From the NCBI GenBank assembly GCA_019925795.1, contig CM034302.1, positions 97,423,719 through 97,487,718 of the forward strand: a DNA stretch of 64,000 nucleotides, read 5' to 3'. The position numbers were made by a program, and so were the translations under genes. Positions 32,510 through 43,302 of the stretch are shown here, piece by piece. The DNA is from Dendrobium chrysotoxum. Its lineage: Eukaryota; Streptophyta; Magnoliopsida; Asparagales; Orchidaceae. The notes beneath the pieces were generated by a model, which saw nothing but the letters and a program-made list of their open reading frames with translations, was not told the DNA's origin and ran no database searches. How positions within the stretch are numbered: the stretch's first letter is position 1; the number at the start of each line of letters is the position of its first letter.

Positions 32510-33299
32510 CCATCGTGGTCCCTGGTCTACTTAGTCATATGAGGTAGTCGACCCAACCTGACAGAAGGATCCTCATCAGCAGCCATGAGTTACTTCGTCC
32601 AAGGGTACCTTGTAGACCTGGTGTGGGTATTTGTCTAAGGGGACAAATTTGAATCCACCTTAGCTAACAGAGGGCTTTTTGCCCTATCAATCATATCCTA
32701 TTGATTCATATCTCAAGGATTTGATGCCATTGGGGAGCATACGGGCTCTGGCCATAACCATAATATAATGGTATCATTTGGTGGTGACCACCTGGTTCAG
32801 AGGGCCCCGAGTCATAACCGTTTATCCTGCAGTGCCATTTGGCGACGAAACTGTCGGTTAGAGGACTCGTACCACGTCGTTGCTTGCAGGAGATTATTTG
32901 AGAATGGATCCTAGTGATATTTTCGACCAGGCATTAGCTCTTTGTGAGCTGAAGTAGTTTTCAGATTTGTCCACCTCGACAAACTATTGCGGAGGGTGGA
33001 TGGGTTTTGCTTTAAATGATTTGATGGATGAGTTTCAATTTTTAAATATTTTTGAAGTTTTTGGATTTTGAGAATTTTTGTAGAGTTTTGGAGTTTTGGG
33101 TATTTGGGTAGTATTTGAAATGCTCTGTGTGGACCCCTCCGGTTGATATTTGCATTCAACACGGTCATCATCGGGGTGACCTTGAGGTCACTTGAAAATA
33201 TTTGAGGTTTGAGGGCATTTTGAAATATTTAAAATTAACCCCTCTAGTTGAGATCTGCATTCAACACGGCCATCATCAGGGTATATGGGGTTTGCAATC

Positions 33300-33760
33300 G
33301 TATTCGCGGATTGAACCTTGTCAACTCTGTTTACCTGTTAATAGAGGATCGGGTTTCGTAAGCTTTATGCCCTTTTTAGTGAATTCTCTTAATTATAGGC
33401 CTTGAAGACCTAATATGAACGTATTAAATAAATATCTCGGTCGACCTCGCGACCGTATATTCATTTAATAGTTCGAGCCATGTCAACTCCTATCTACCTG
33501 AATAGAAGGATCGGGTTCGAACTTGAATTCACTTATTGACCCGCGCAGCATCCCTAAACGTCACGTGTGTACCAATAACATGCTCACTGCCCATGTGGGT
33601 ATTTGGGGGCATTTTATAATTATTGATTGAACCTTGTCTACTCCTATCTGCTTGCGTAGGAGGATCGGGTTCAAATTTATTGACCCGCGTAGCATCCCTA
33701 GACGTCACATGTGTACCAATAACACGCTCACCGGGGCCCATGCGGGTTTATGATACATCC
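33300..33760. repeat. About 155-bp tandem repeat in LTR2
   Basis: Three diverged copies containing TGTCWACTCCTATCT, GAGGATCGGGTTC and, in two of them, GACCCGCG-AGCATCCCTA and GTGTACCAATAAC. Short frames on both strands here come from the repeats. Confidence 0.75.
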
Positions 33761-35918
33761 CCTTATGTGTACCTAAGTGTATACAAATTACGGTGCATGT
33801 GCGGGATACATTTGGAATATTTGTAAATGCCTTCTTTTCGCTTGCATGAATATTATGAATCTGGTGGCATAGCGTTATACGATCTCCCATACATGCTGCT
33901 TGTAGGCAGGTAGATGTATTCATTCATAGATTGAAATTAACTACAGGATACTACATTTACTGTAGACTTTTTGCATCTACCCACATATGGCATGTAGTGC
34001 TCACATTTGTATTTGTGGAGAACTCATATATATTGTAGATCTTTTATAACAGCTCATAGGAGCTTGTATTGATGTGTATTGTCCTCCTCCATTTGTAATG
34101 AATTGACATATTTGCTTGTTCTTGAATGGTGGTTAATTGTAGGAGCATTGTACGTGAGTTATATATTCATTGATGGTCTTTTGAACTTTGCTTGTAGGTA
34201 GTGTGTTGAGCTCATGAAGGGTCTTCTATAACAAATGTCGTGCATGAGATGTGTCTCCTACAGTGGTTCGTAGGAGCTTACATTTGTTATAGTTTCTTTG
34301 TATTTGCCTGCTGATGATATGTAGTGCATGTAGCAGATTTCTTCCAACGGTCTGTGGGAGCTCACTTCTTACCATATGTCATGTGTTTCCAAGGTGGTTG
34401 ACATTAGTTGTAGGGAGACTTGTTACACCCATGGTCTATTAGTTTTCGTTGTATACAGGTGTTTGTATCCATCGCCACTCTTCTAACCTTACACTCCTTG
34501 TGTATGACTGTTGGTAAGCCATCTGGTTCATTGTATGTTGATTTTTGACATTCATAGATAACTTTTGTATTCATCTATGAGCTAGTTGTCGTTGATTGGA
34601 AGTCCTTTATTATAGTGTTGGATGAATCATTACACCACAACTCCTTTGTTCATGCTTGTATTCATGACTCATGCGTGCTTGCAAGTGGACTTGTATCATT
34701 TATATTTGCTTGTAATCAACATCCCCACTACACTTATCAAATTTCTTTTATTTGCAAGAGAACAATCTTGTTTTCTCATATGATTGATATATGCATCAAT
34801 CATCATCCTCTTTATATGATCCATAAGATGTTCTTTTGGGTGCATTTGAATGATCATGACTTGTGGCAACTTCACTTTGATCTTTATTTGTCAAATTGAG
34901 GTTAAGTTCTTTGTAGCTTCGAATGATTGCTTATAAGTGCAAATCCGCATTTCCTGACATTCATGTTGATCGTTACTTGTGAGTGGAATATGGAGAATTG
35001 GCTCATCATCTCTTGTAGAGATCTGACACATTTGTAGGTGGCAAAGTGGCATTGAATTAATGCACCATTCCACTTGTTAGCTATTATTGATCAAACTCCC
35101 CTCCATGATGACTTCTTCCTTTTATTTATGAGTAAAATATATCTTTCATGCACATATTAGTTATATATACCAAACAATCCTCTATGTGCCATTCATCCTT
35201 TCATTATGTCAACAATTGACTCAGAATGTAAGTTATAGCATTTGCACCATTGTCGCTTAGGAACCGTACTTCAGCTAACATAGTCTTTATGAGTCAATTA
35301 TTACTCACATTGAGGATTTTGCATGATAGCTTGTAGGTGCATTGCCACATTTTCACGACTTTATGGTTAAGCATGTCTTCTATAATTTTGTTATTTAAAG
35401 ACCAAATTATACTTGCAAGACAAATTGTAATATGCATGAAATATTCACCACTCAACCAAAGTGATGATTTCTTAACTTTCATTGGAGGCTTGATGTTATT
35501 AATTGCAAAACATTTCATTACTTAACCATTGTTTACATGCTTAACATTATCTTCTTGCCAAGTTGAGCTATGTTTCATGTCATCCAATTGGGTCCAAGCT
35601 TGTGTTAAATTCAATATCACTACCCACCTGTTCATTTGAGTTTGGCTCGAATCATGATTCACTTGAGTCAAATGAAGTTCAAGTTTGAGTTATGTGATTT
35701 AAGTTCAATCCATGCATGTTTGCTTATTTAAATTCAAATTTCAATTAATCATTTAAAATTTATGTCATCTTTGCATTTCACTTAGATTCAAGTCCAATTA
35801 TAAGTCCCATGCTGTCCAAATATTGTTCAAGTCCTTATCTTCTTCAGACAAAATTTCGGCAGCCTCCCGGCGTCTCCCCCATTTAAGGGAAAACTACAGG
35901 AGTCTGAGCCTTCCCACC

Positions 35919-36256
35919 ATGCGCAATAAAGCGCGTGCATGATAGGTGTCCTTAGACATCTCGGCCGTGGTCTTCATTCCCATCACGCACAATAAAGCGC
36001 GTGCATGGGATCTTCGATGGTACCTGTTTCAAAATGACAGTTGGCTTTCCCCCTCCTCGATGGTACTTATAAGTAACCCGCTTCACCGTAGGTGTCGCAC
36101 CGGGGTCCCATCCCACTACGCGCAATAAAGCGAGTGCATAGGTGATTTTTCGGTGCGCCGCGAACATCGAAATGGGGCTTAAGGTGATTACCCACCTCGT
36201 CGTAGGCGCCGCACCGAGGTCCTAACCCACCACGCGCAATAAAGCGCGTGCATAGG
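35919..36256. repeat. Four GCGC-AATAAA-GCGC hairpin motifs in LTR2
   Basis: Motif CGCGCAATAAAGCGCGTGCAT or variants at about 35921, 35986, 36119 and 36234. Each can fold as a GCGC/GCGC stem with AATAAA in the loop (plus strand). Repeated CACC-X-CG-AGG-GCCGCACCG sequences lie between. Confidence 0.8.
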
Positions 36257-36374
36257 TGTTTCTCCGGGGCACCACGAACGACGAAAGTGGGCTCTCGAGG
36301 TTTTGAGTTTGAAAATTATACCTTCGCGGCGAGGAGTTGATGGCGGCGGTGATGAAATAAGATACAAAAGAACT

Positions 36375-36590
36375 CTTTTTTTTTTTTCTTCTCTTTTTTT
36401 TTTAACATTCTTTTTTTTTTTTTTTTTTGAAACTCTCTTTTTTCTTCTTTTTTATTTTGCTTTTCTTTCTTTTTCTTCTTTTTTTTTTGAACTCTTTTTT
36501 TTTCTCTTTTTTTTTCTTCTGTTTTTTTTTTAAATACATTTTTCTTCTTCTTTTTTGAAACAACCTCTTTTTTTTTTTTTTTGACATTGA
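36375..36590. repeat. T-rich low-complexity tract
   Basis: T runs broken by C and A (A-rich on the minus strand), adjoining the MO25-like pseudogene; the apparent basic and hydrophobic frames on either strand are artefacts. It could be a decayed poly(A) tail of that pseudogene. Confidence 0.7.
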
Positions 36591-36885
36591 CTCATGCGGC
36601 TCCAAAAATGAACTTTAACTTCTTGATTTGCCTAACTAGCTTGTCAAATTGAAGATCCCTTGCTCCAATCATAGTTCTTAGAAAGAAATTCAGCTACAGT
36701 TGACTATAAAGAAGACCATCAACGGTTAGTTTTGGCTCAGGCTCTGGCGATTCGAAGGCGATCCCGGCTTCTCGTTCCGTTCTTCGTGGTTTCTACTGTA
36801 CACTGCCGATATTTTTCGTTGATCTCAGTTAAGGCTTTCACTGTGCTCGTGTTTCGTGGCTTTTTGGCCCTAGGGCTTTTCCCCA

Positions 36886-38259
36886 ATGGAGGCGGGGCAT
36901 CCCAGGGCGATCTCTGATGCCTGGGGTCTTCCTCCCAAGACATCCATGGTGGATTCGAAAGGTATGATTTCTGCTAGATCTACATCTCGGTCTTTTCGGG
37001 ATGTACTTGCTGGTGAGTCTTCGTCCCAAGATCAACTCTACACTTTCACTAAATCGTCGGTTAAGGGGGTTCCTGCGATTCTCATGTCTGATGAAGATAT
37101 CTTAAAGCTAGCGAGTCCTTACCAGTTCACACTTGTAGGTAAGTTCGCGGTTCGTCGTCCGAACCTCGATACGATTCGAAATTTTTTTGGTAAGCTGAAA
37201 CTGTCTGGCAATTTCTCGATAGGCTTACTTGATCCTAGACATATTGCTATTCAGTTATCTAATGATCTTGATTACAGTAGAGTTTTTGCTAGAAGAGCTT
37301 ATTATATTTCTAACTGTCAGATGCGGCTTTTGAAATGGACCCCTTTTTTTGACGTTAAAGAAGAATCACCCATAGTGCCTATTTGGATTTCTTTCCCCAA
37401 TTTAAGGCTGCATTTTTTCAATTCTCATGTTCTTCACGCATTGGGCTCCCTCTTTGGTCGGCCGCTGCAATCTGACCAAGCTACGGCTTCCCGGACTAGA
37501 CCTTCTGTGGCTCAGATTTTGGTGGAAATGGACATTACCTTGAAGCATCCGAGAGAGGTTTGGTTAGGATCTGAAGCAGCGGGATACCTTCAAAAGGTCG
37601 AGTTTGAAAACATCCCTGACTTCTGTCCTCACTGTAGGATTCACGGGCATGCTTTTAATGATTGTTTCATGGCTCATCCTATCCTCAAGAAAAATAATAA
37701 AGGAGAAAAACATCTGCCTTCATTACTTGATGATAAAAATGAAAGTGAGGAAATTAGGGAAAGGAGTGAACCTTCTAGGTTAGAGGAACCGATCACTGAT
37801 CAACTCATCGATTCTGATAAACAAAAGGAGGAAGTATGTCCCAACAATAATATGGCTTTGCAAAATTTTAGTGAGGCTTCAACTCAGGAAACTGATATCC
37901 CTTTGGAGGTCGTCATTCCCATTGAAGCTTTAGATCAGGCACTGATAGTTGAAGAAGAACAGAGGGAAATTGTTTTGTCTCAAACTCAACACAAGATGAA
38001 TTCCAACCTAAGTAAGAATGTAGGCGATGAAGAACAATTAGAAGAAGGTGAAATCAATAATACAAAGGGTCATGCTTTGGATAGGCATACCAATAAAGTT
38101 GATGAAGTTTTTTTGCATTCTCCTCCCACTACCCAGAATAACAATATCAATGAGGGATTTACTAAAGTGGGCAAAAAGAAAAATAAAAACAACAAAATCC
38201 TAGATAGTAACTCATTTAGGTCTACTCGAAATTCTACTCCTTCAACCTCTAATGTTTAA
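36886..38259 (+). CDS. LINE-A ORF1: DUF4283 / zinc-knuckle RNA-binding protein
   Basis: A 457-residue protein. A DUF4283-type domain spans about residues 75-215 (AVRRPNLDTIRNFFGKLKLS, LLKWTPFFDVKEESP, IWISFPNLRLHFF, LGSLFGRPLQSDQ). A zinc knuckle C247-X2-C250-X4-H255-X4-C260 follows. The C-terminal 200 residues are acidic and low-complexity, ending in lysine-rich KVGKKKNKNNK. In plant L1 elements this protein binds element RNA to form the ribonucleoprotein used for integration. The ATG at 36886 is the first in frame after the short 5' UTR. The stop overlaps the ORF2 start by 8 bases (ATGTTTAA), which fits translation of ORF2 by reinitiation; that mechanism is inferred. Confidence 0.9.
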   Translation: MEAGHPRAISDAWGLPPKTSMVDSKGMISARSTSRSFRDVLAGESSSQDQLYTFTKSSVKGVPAILMSDEDILKLASPYQFTLVGKFAVRRPNLDTIRNFFGKLKLSGNFSIGLLDPRHIAIQLSNDLDYSRVFARRAYYISNCQMRLLKWTPFFDVKEESPIVPIWISFPNLRLHFFNSHVLHALGSLFGRPLQSDQATASRTRPSVAQILVEMDITLKHPREVWLGSEAAGYLQKVEFENIPDFCPHCRIHGHAFNDCFMAHPILKKNNKGEKHLPSLLDDKNESEEIRERSEPSRLEEPITDQLIDSDKQKEEVCPNNNMALQNFSEASTQETDIPLEVVIPIEALDQALIVEEEQREIVLSQTQHKMNSNLSKNVGDEEQLEEGEINNTKGHALDRHTNKVDEVFLHSPPTTQNNNINEGFTKVGKKKNKNNKILDSNSFRSTRNSTPSTSNV

Positions 38260-41200
38260 AGCCATTATTTGGAATATTCGTGGTGTTGGTAACATGCCTT
38301 CTGTGAATAGAGCTAAAAACCTTTGTAGGATTCATAAAATTAATGTATTGGTTTTACTTGAACCTTTAATTTCCTCTGATAAGCTGGATACTACTCGTAC
38401 TACTTTGGGTTTCGATAATGCTTTTAGCAATTGTTCCAATAAGATTTGGATTTTTTGGAAACATTGGATAAATCTTGACATTTTGCATGATTATCCCCAA
38501 GTGGTGCACGCCTCGGTTAAGTTTTTACAATTCTCCTGCTATGCTTCTTTTGTTTATGCTTCTTGCTCTAGGATAACTAGGAGAGCTCTTTGGTCACAAA
38601 TTTATGATTTTGCTATTACTATATCGGAAGCTTGGATGATTGGTGGTGATTTTAATACTATCACCAATACTTCTGAAAGGGTGGGTGGTAACCCTCCTAA
38701 TTTTTGTGCTATGGAAGATTTTAATGATATGATTTTAAAAGCCAACCTTCATGATATTGGTTTCAATGGGAATCCTTTTACTTGGAATCAGGCTACTATA
38801 TGGCAAAGGTTGGATCGCATTCTGTTTAATAACAAATGGATCTCTAGTTTTCCTGTTACTTACATTGAGCATTTATCCAGAACGCTTTCTGACCACTCTC
38901 CTTTGCTTTTAAATATTTCTTTGCAGCATAATAATTGTCAAGCTCCTTTTAGATTTCAAAATATGTGGCTTCTTCATGATTCTTTTCTTAGTAATGTGGA
39001 GTTTAATTGGCAGGCTCCTCTTTTTCCCTCTGATGACATTAGTGGCATGAAAAGGTTATGGTTTAAGCTAAAAAGGCTTAAACAAATGCTAAATTGGTGG
39101 AATAAAAGTATTTTCAAAAATTTATTTTCCAACATTATTGAGGCTGAAAAACATGTTGATATGGCTGATAACAACTATATGCTTGATCCTTCTTTGGATA
39201 ATCTGTCGCTTTTAAATGAGGGCAAAGAGATTTTATTTAAACTGCAAATGCAAGAAGAGGTTTTTTGGAAACAAAAAGCAGCTTCTAAGTTTCTTGTGGA
39301 GGGTGATAGGAATACTAAATTTTTCCATAATGTTGCTAATCACAAGAAGGTCAAAAGTTTTATTCACAAAATTATCAACCCTGATGGCTCTCACATTGAA
39401 TCTGCTGATTTAATCCATGATTCTGGTATTCAATATTTTACTAATGTGTTTAATAAAAACTTCAACCCTGATTTAAATATTGATTTCTCCTGCATCCCTT
39501 CTCTTGTTTCCGAGGAGGAGAATCTTTTTCTTACTAAAAAACCTTCTATTGATGAAATTTGGACGACTATAAAAGATATGAACTCTGACTCTGTTGCTGG
39601 ACCTGATGGGTTTTCTACTAAATTCTTTCAAAAGACTTGGCATATCATTAAAGAGGATTTAGTTAAAGCTGTTTTAGATTTTTTTGAGGGTACTCCTTAC
39701 CCCAAATTTTTCACTGCTACCTCTATTGTTCTTATTCCTAAAAACAATAACAATAATTATTGGAGTGATTTCAGACCTATTAGTCTATGCTCTTTTTTTA
39801 ATAAACTCATCTCTAAGTTGATCATGAATAGACTGGCCATTCTTCTTCCTAACTTGATTTCTCTTGAGCAAACTGGTTTTGTTAAAGGCCGTTCCATTTT
39901 TGACAATGTTCTTCTGGCGCAAGAATTAGTGCATGATTTGGATGCTAAGATTTTTGGGGGTAATGCTATCTTTAAAATTGATATCACCAAGGCTTATGAT
40001 AATCTTAATTGGGAGTTCCTCTATACTATGCTGAAGGCTTTTGGTTTTAGTAGTGGTTTCATCAATATTATTAAAAATAGCATCGAGAATTATTTTTTCT
40101 CCGTTATTATTAATGGTAAAAGTCATGGGTTTTTTAAGTCTTCTCATGGTCTTCGGCAAGGTGATCCCCTTTCCCCGGGTTTGTTCATTTTAGCGGTTGA
40201 ATTGCTTTCCAGAGGTCTTAACTACCTCTATAGGAATTACCCTAAGTTACAATACCGGACTTTAGGGGGTCTTCCTATTTCCCATCTTAGTTTTGCGGAT
40301 GATTTTGTTATTTTCACTAATGGTTCCAAAAAAATGCTTACTATCCTCTTTAAATTTCTCAACATCTTTCAAAATGCTAGTGGCCTTTTGTTTAATCCTC
40401 TTAAGAGCTGTTTTATTACTGCTAAGTCTATATCTCACCAAAGGATTATGTATATTCAAAACAAGTATGGGTTTTATCATAAGCATCTACCTATCAAGTA
40501 TCTTGGCACTCCTATCTTCAAAGGTAGGAAACGATCTCATTTATTTGGGGATATTTTTGCTAACATTCATTCTAAACTTTCCTCTTGGGCTTTTAATTAT
40601 TTATCTTTTGGTGGTAGATTGGTGCTGATTAAAAGTGTTTTGTGCTCTATACCTCTCTATTTATTTCATACTTTATATCCTACCAATACTATTAATATAA
40701 AGCTGGAAAGGATCTTTAATAAATTTTATTGGGGTTGTAAAGAGGGTAAGTCTGCTATTTGTTGGGCTTCTTGGGACAAATGTTCTGGTTCCCAGGATGA
40801 AGGTAAGCTTGGCTTTAAGAGTTTAAGTGACATGGCTATTGGTTTTTCCTATAAATTGTGGTTTAATTTTAGATCCTCTAACAGTCTTTGGGCTAAGTTC
40901 ATGAACAGGAAGTATTGTTTTGACCGACATCCTCTTGCTACTGCTTTCAAGAAAGGGGACTCTTTTGTTTGGAAGAGGATCTCTTCCATTAAATGGGAGG
41001 CTGAAAAATCCATTCAATGGGGCCTAGGTAGAGGTGATATTTGTTTTTGGCAAGATAATTGGTTAGGCGTTTCTTCCATTGATAATTTGCTCAACACTCA
41101 CACGGTTAGCTCTTGCAAAGTTTCTCAATTTTTTCATGATGGTAAGTGGAATGTGGATTATCTCTCTAAAATAGTGCCTGATTACGTTATCAATTTTATC

Positions 41201-42355
41201 ACTAAGATTCTTATTGATACTAGCAAGAAGGATTGTATTTTATTCAGTAATTCTATGGATGGTGCTTTTAACTTCAAAGCGGTTTGGCATGACATTAGAA
41301 AACAGTTACCCAAATCTACTGCCTTCACTGCTATTTGGGATAAATGTATACCTACTACTTATTCCATCCTTACTTGGAGAATTCTTCACAACTACATACC
41401 TGTTGATACTAATTTAATGAAGAGAGGTTTAATTATTGTGTCTAAATGCCAATGTTGTTTTCATATTGAAGATCTTAATCATGTTTTTGCTAATGGGCCC
41501 ATTGCCATGAAAGTTTGGCTGTTTTTTGATAATCTTTTTCAAACTCAATTCTGTAGGAAGTACTTTTATATCAAGGATATTTTGCAAGATTGGCTTATGT
41601 CTTCTAAGGGTAACATACGCATTATTATCCCTATTCTCATTTGTTGGTATCTTTGGAAGAGCCGGAATGAAGCGAAACATGAGAATATTATGATGAATGC
41701 GGTGCATATTATTATGAAAATTAAGGACAAAATTAAGCAGTTATTTTTGGCTAATCTCATTACTAGAAAGAATTTCAAAGGGTGTCTTTATATGGCTGAT
41801 TTTTTTGACATCAAGTTTGGTGACAATAACTCTTTTCGCAAAGAGATTATTGTCAAGTGGCTGAAACCTCTTTTTGGCTATCACAAGCTTAACACGGATG
41901 GTTCTTTCAAAACGAATTTGGCCGGCTGTGGGGGGATTATCCGTGATAATTTGGGTAATGTGGTTATTGCTTTTGCTGGACCCTCTCCTATAAAAAATGC
42001 TCTTTTGGCCGAGCTCCATGCCTTGCGGTATGGTCTCCGATTGTGCTTGACATTAGGGATTAATCAGGTGTGGATTGAGGTTGATGCGCAACTGGTGATC
42101 CAGTATATCAATAGTGATAAGAATGTTAATCATTGTTATTTTTATATCATGAGGGAATTAAAGCAGTATCTCTCCAACCTCAATTTTACCATTACTCACA
42201 TTCATAGAGAGGGTAATTCTGTGGCTGATTATTTGGCTAATATGGGTTGCTCTTTACTTGAGTTTGTGGAGTTTCATGATAACTCTATCAATGGTTTCAT
42301 TTATGGTTTGTTGAAACTGGATCGCATGGGCTTGCCTTATATTAGGAAACAATAA
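38252..42355 (+). CDS. LINE-A ORF2: endonuclease / reverse transcriptase / RNase H
   Basis: An uninterrupted 1367-residue protein. The apurinic-type endonuclease at residues 1-225 has N8 (WNIRG), E37, D133 (GGDFN) and D214-H215 (SDHSP). RT spans about residues 450-720: GFVKGRSIFDN, FKIDITKAYDNLNW, GLRQGDPLSP and the catalytic FADD box at 681-684. A zinc-finger-like zf-RVT region lies at about 1020-1090 (IPTTYSILTWRILHNYIP). RNase H is at about 1210-1335 with D1216 (NTDGSF), E1254 (LAELHAL), D1278 (EVDAQ) and a terminal HREGNSVADYLA. The enzyme nicks DNA and copies the element RNA at the target. All key residues are present, so activity is plausible. No frameshift or stop is seen. Confidence 0.93.
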   Translation: MFKAIIWNIRGVGNMPSVNRAKNLCRIHKINVLVLLEPLISSDKLDTTRTTLGFDNAFSNCSNKIWIFWKHWINLDILHDYPQVVHASVKFLQFSCYASFVYASCSRITRRALWSQIYDFAITISEAWMIGGDFNTITNTSERVGGNPPNFCAMEDFNDMILKANLHDIGFNGNPFTWNQATIWQRLDRILFNNKWISSFPVTYIEHLSRTLSDHSPLLLNISLQHNNCQAPFRFQNMWLLHDSFLSNVEFNWQAPLFPSDDISGMKRLWFKLKRLKQMLNWWNKSIFKNLFSNIIEAEKHVDMADNNYMLDPSLDNLSLLNEGKEILFKLQMQEEVFWKQKAASKFLVEGDRNTKFFHNVANHKKVKSFIHKIINPDGSHIESADLIHDSGIQYFTNVFNKNFNPDLNIDFSCIPSLVSEEENLFLTKKPSIDEIWTTIKDMNSDSVAGPDGFSTKFFQKTWHIIKEDLVKAVLDFFEGTPYPKFFTATSIVLIPKNNNNNYWSDFRPISLCSFFNKLISKLIMNRLAILLPNLISLEQTGFVKGRSIFDNVLLAQELVHDLDAKIFGGNAIFKIDITKAYDNLNWEFLYTMLKAFGFSSGFINIIKNSIENYFFSVIINGKSHGFFKSSHGLRQGDPLSPGLFILAVELLSRGLNYLYRNYPKLQYRTLGGLPISHLSFADDFVIFTNGSKKMLTILFKFLNIFQNASGLLFNPLKSCFITAKSISHQRIMYIQNKYGFYHKHLPIKYLGTPIFKGRKRSHLFGDIFANIHSKLSSWAFNYLSFGGRLVLIKSVLCSIPLYLFHTLYPTNTINIKLERIFNKFYWGCKEGKSAICWASWDKCSGSQDEGKLGFKSLSDMAIGFSYKLWFNFRSSNSLWAKFMNRKYCFDRHPLATAFKKGDSFVWKRISSIKWEAEKSIQWGLGRGDICFWQDNWLGVSSIDNLLNTHTVSSCKVSQFFHDGKWNVDYLSKIVPDYVINFITKILIDTSKKDCILFSNSMDGAFNFKAVWHDIRKQLPKSTAFTAIWDKCIPTTYSILTWRILHNYIPVDTNLMKRGLIIVSKCQCCFHIEDLNHVFANGPIAMKVWLFFDNLFQTQFCRKYFYIKDILQDWLMSSKGNIRIIIPILICWYLWKSRNEAKHENIMMNAVHIIMKIKDKIKQLFLANLITRKNFKGCLYMADFFDIKFGDNNSFRKEIIVKWLKPLFGYHKLNTDGSFKTNLAGCGGIIRDNLGNVVIAFAGPSPIKNALLAELHALRYGLRLCLTLGINQVWIEVDAQLVIQYINSDKNVNHCYFYIMRELKQYLSNLNFTITHIHREGNSVADYLANMGCSLLEFVEFHDNSINGFIYGLLKLDRMGLPYIRKQ

Positions 42356-43302
42356 TGTTGATTTCCTGCTCCTTTAGTTGGAACTCTGATGCTTTTGTCT
42401 CGGCTGTTATGACACTCCTTTTAATTTGGAATCTTTATATCTTTTGGATCAATTTACAGCTTGTGGTTTCCACGGGAATGACTATATCTGCTCCAGGTTT
42501 TTCTTTTTCTTATCATAGGTGTTTAACATGGTTTTTTTGGTGATCGTGGTGTTCGGGTTTTTAGTTTGTGCTTTCCCCTTTTACTTTGGGCTTCTGGATG
42601 GTTACCTGCTGTACATTTGCCCTTCAAATTTGTTATATAACTCTGGTTGGTTTTGGTATGTGGGCAATCTTGACACATGCTATTGGGATTCTATTGTTAC
42701 CTCTCCGATTTGGGTGATTTTTCTGTACTATATCTTGTTAACATATTTTCTCAAAAAGGCATGTAGGAATTTTCGGCATTACTTCTTCTATGGGATTTCG
42801 GTTTTTGGGAACAATCACCATCGTCTGTATAATTGGCATTTTGGTTATTATATCAGCAATATTGTTAGCTGTTATGGGAGCTTTATTTCGAACACTTGGG
42901 AAGACCCCCATGGCAGGTTTTTTTATCACTTCAATCCGCGGTCTGAGAACTTCCCTTTTTTATTTGCTTTGTTATTTGCTATGTTCACTGCCATTGTCCC
43001 TGCAGGCCTCTTTTTGTTTAGGTTTTTGGAGATCCTTTCTCGTTTTGTGCAGGGGCAATTTTTGGTCGAGAAGACGGTGCTGAAAGGTTATTCTTTATCT
43101 TCGACAAGTGGACTTTTTTTCTTAGTTTATCGTAGAATGTTCTTAAGTTTGCATGTACTCTTTCCTAGTAAGGACTTCTGGCTCGTAGGTGTTTTTTCTG
43201 TTTTTGTTGTAGCTCTTTTGAGCAATAGAGAGCTGGATGTCCTTTTAAGGACCTTGTAACCCCTTTTTTTAATCAACACGTAGGCCCGACAGTGGGTTTC
43301 CA
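42356..43302 (+). other. 3' UTR of LINE-A
   Basis: T- and G-rich sequence ending TTTTAAGGACCTTGTAACCC, an AATCAACACGTAGGCCC motif, and poly(A). A 246-residue hydrophobic frame at 42519-43259 lies here but looks like a product of base composition. The LINE-B 3' end at 48550-48640 is related (AAAGACCTGTAA and AATTAACACATAAGCCC). Confidence 0.75.

Noticed and set aside
33529..33923. Overlapping frames on both strands in LTR2
   Set aside because: They arise from the 155-bp tandem copies; the repeated TNKFEPD/HVTSRDA-like readings reflect DNA repetition.
36303..36605. Phenylalanine-rich (+) and lysine-rich (-) frames
   Set aside because: Both are translations of a T-rich low-complexity tract.
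42519..43259. 246-residue hydrophobic open frame after LINE-A ORF2
   Set aside because: It is in the T- and G-rich 3' UTR; hydrophobic residues follow from TTT/GTT-rich codons, and similar unrelated frames occur in the LINE-B 3' UTR (47485-47844, 48004-48429).
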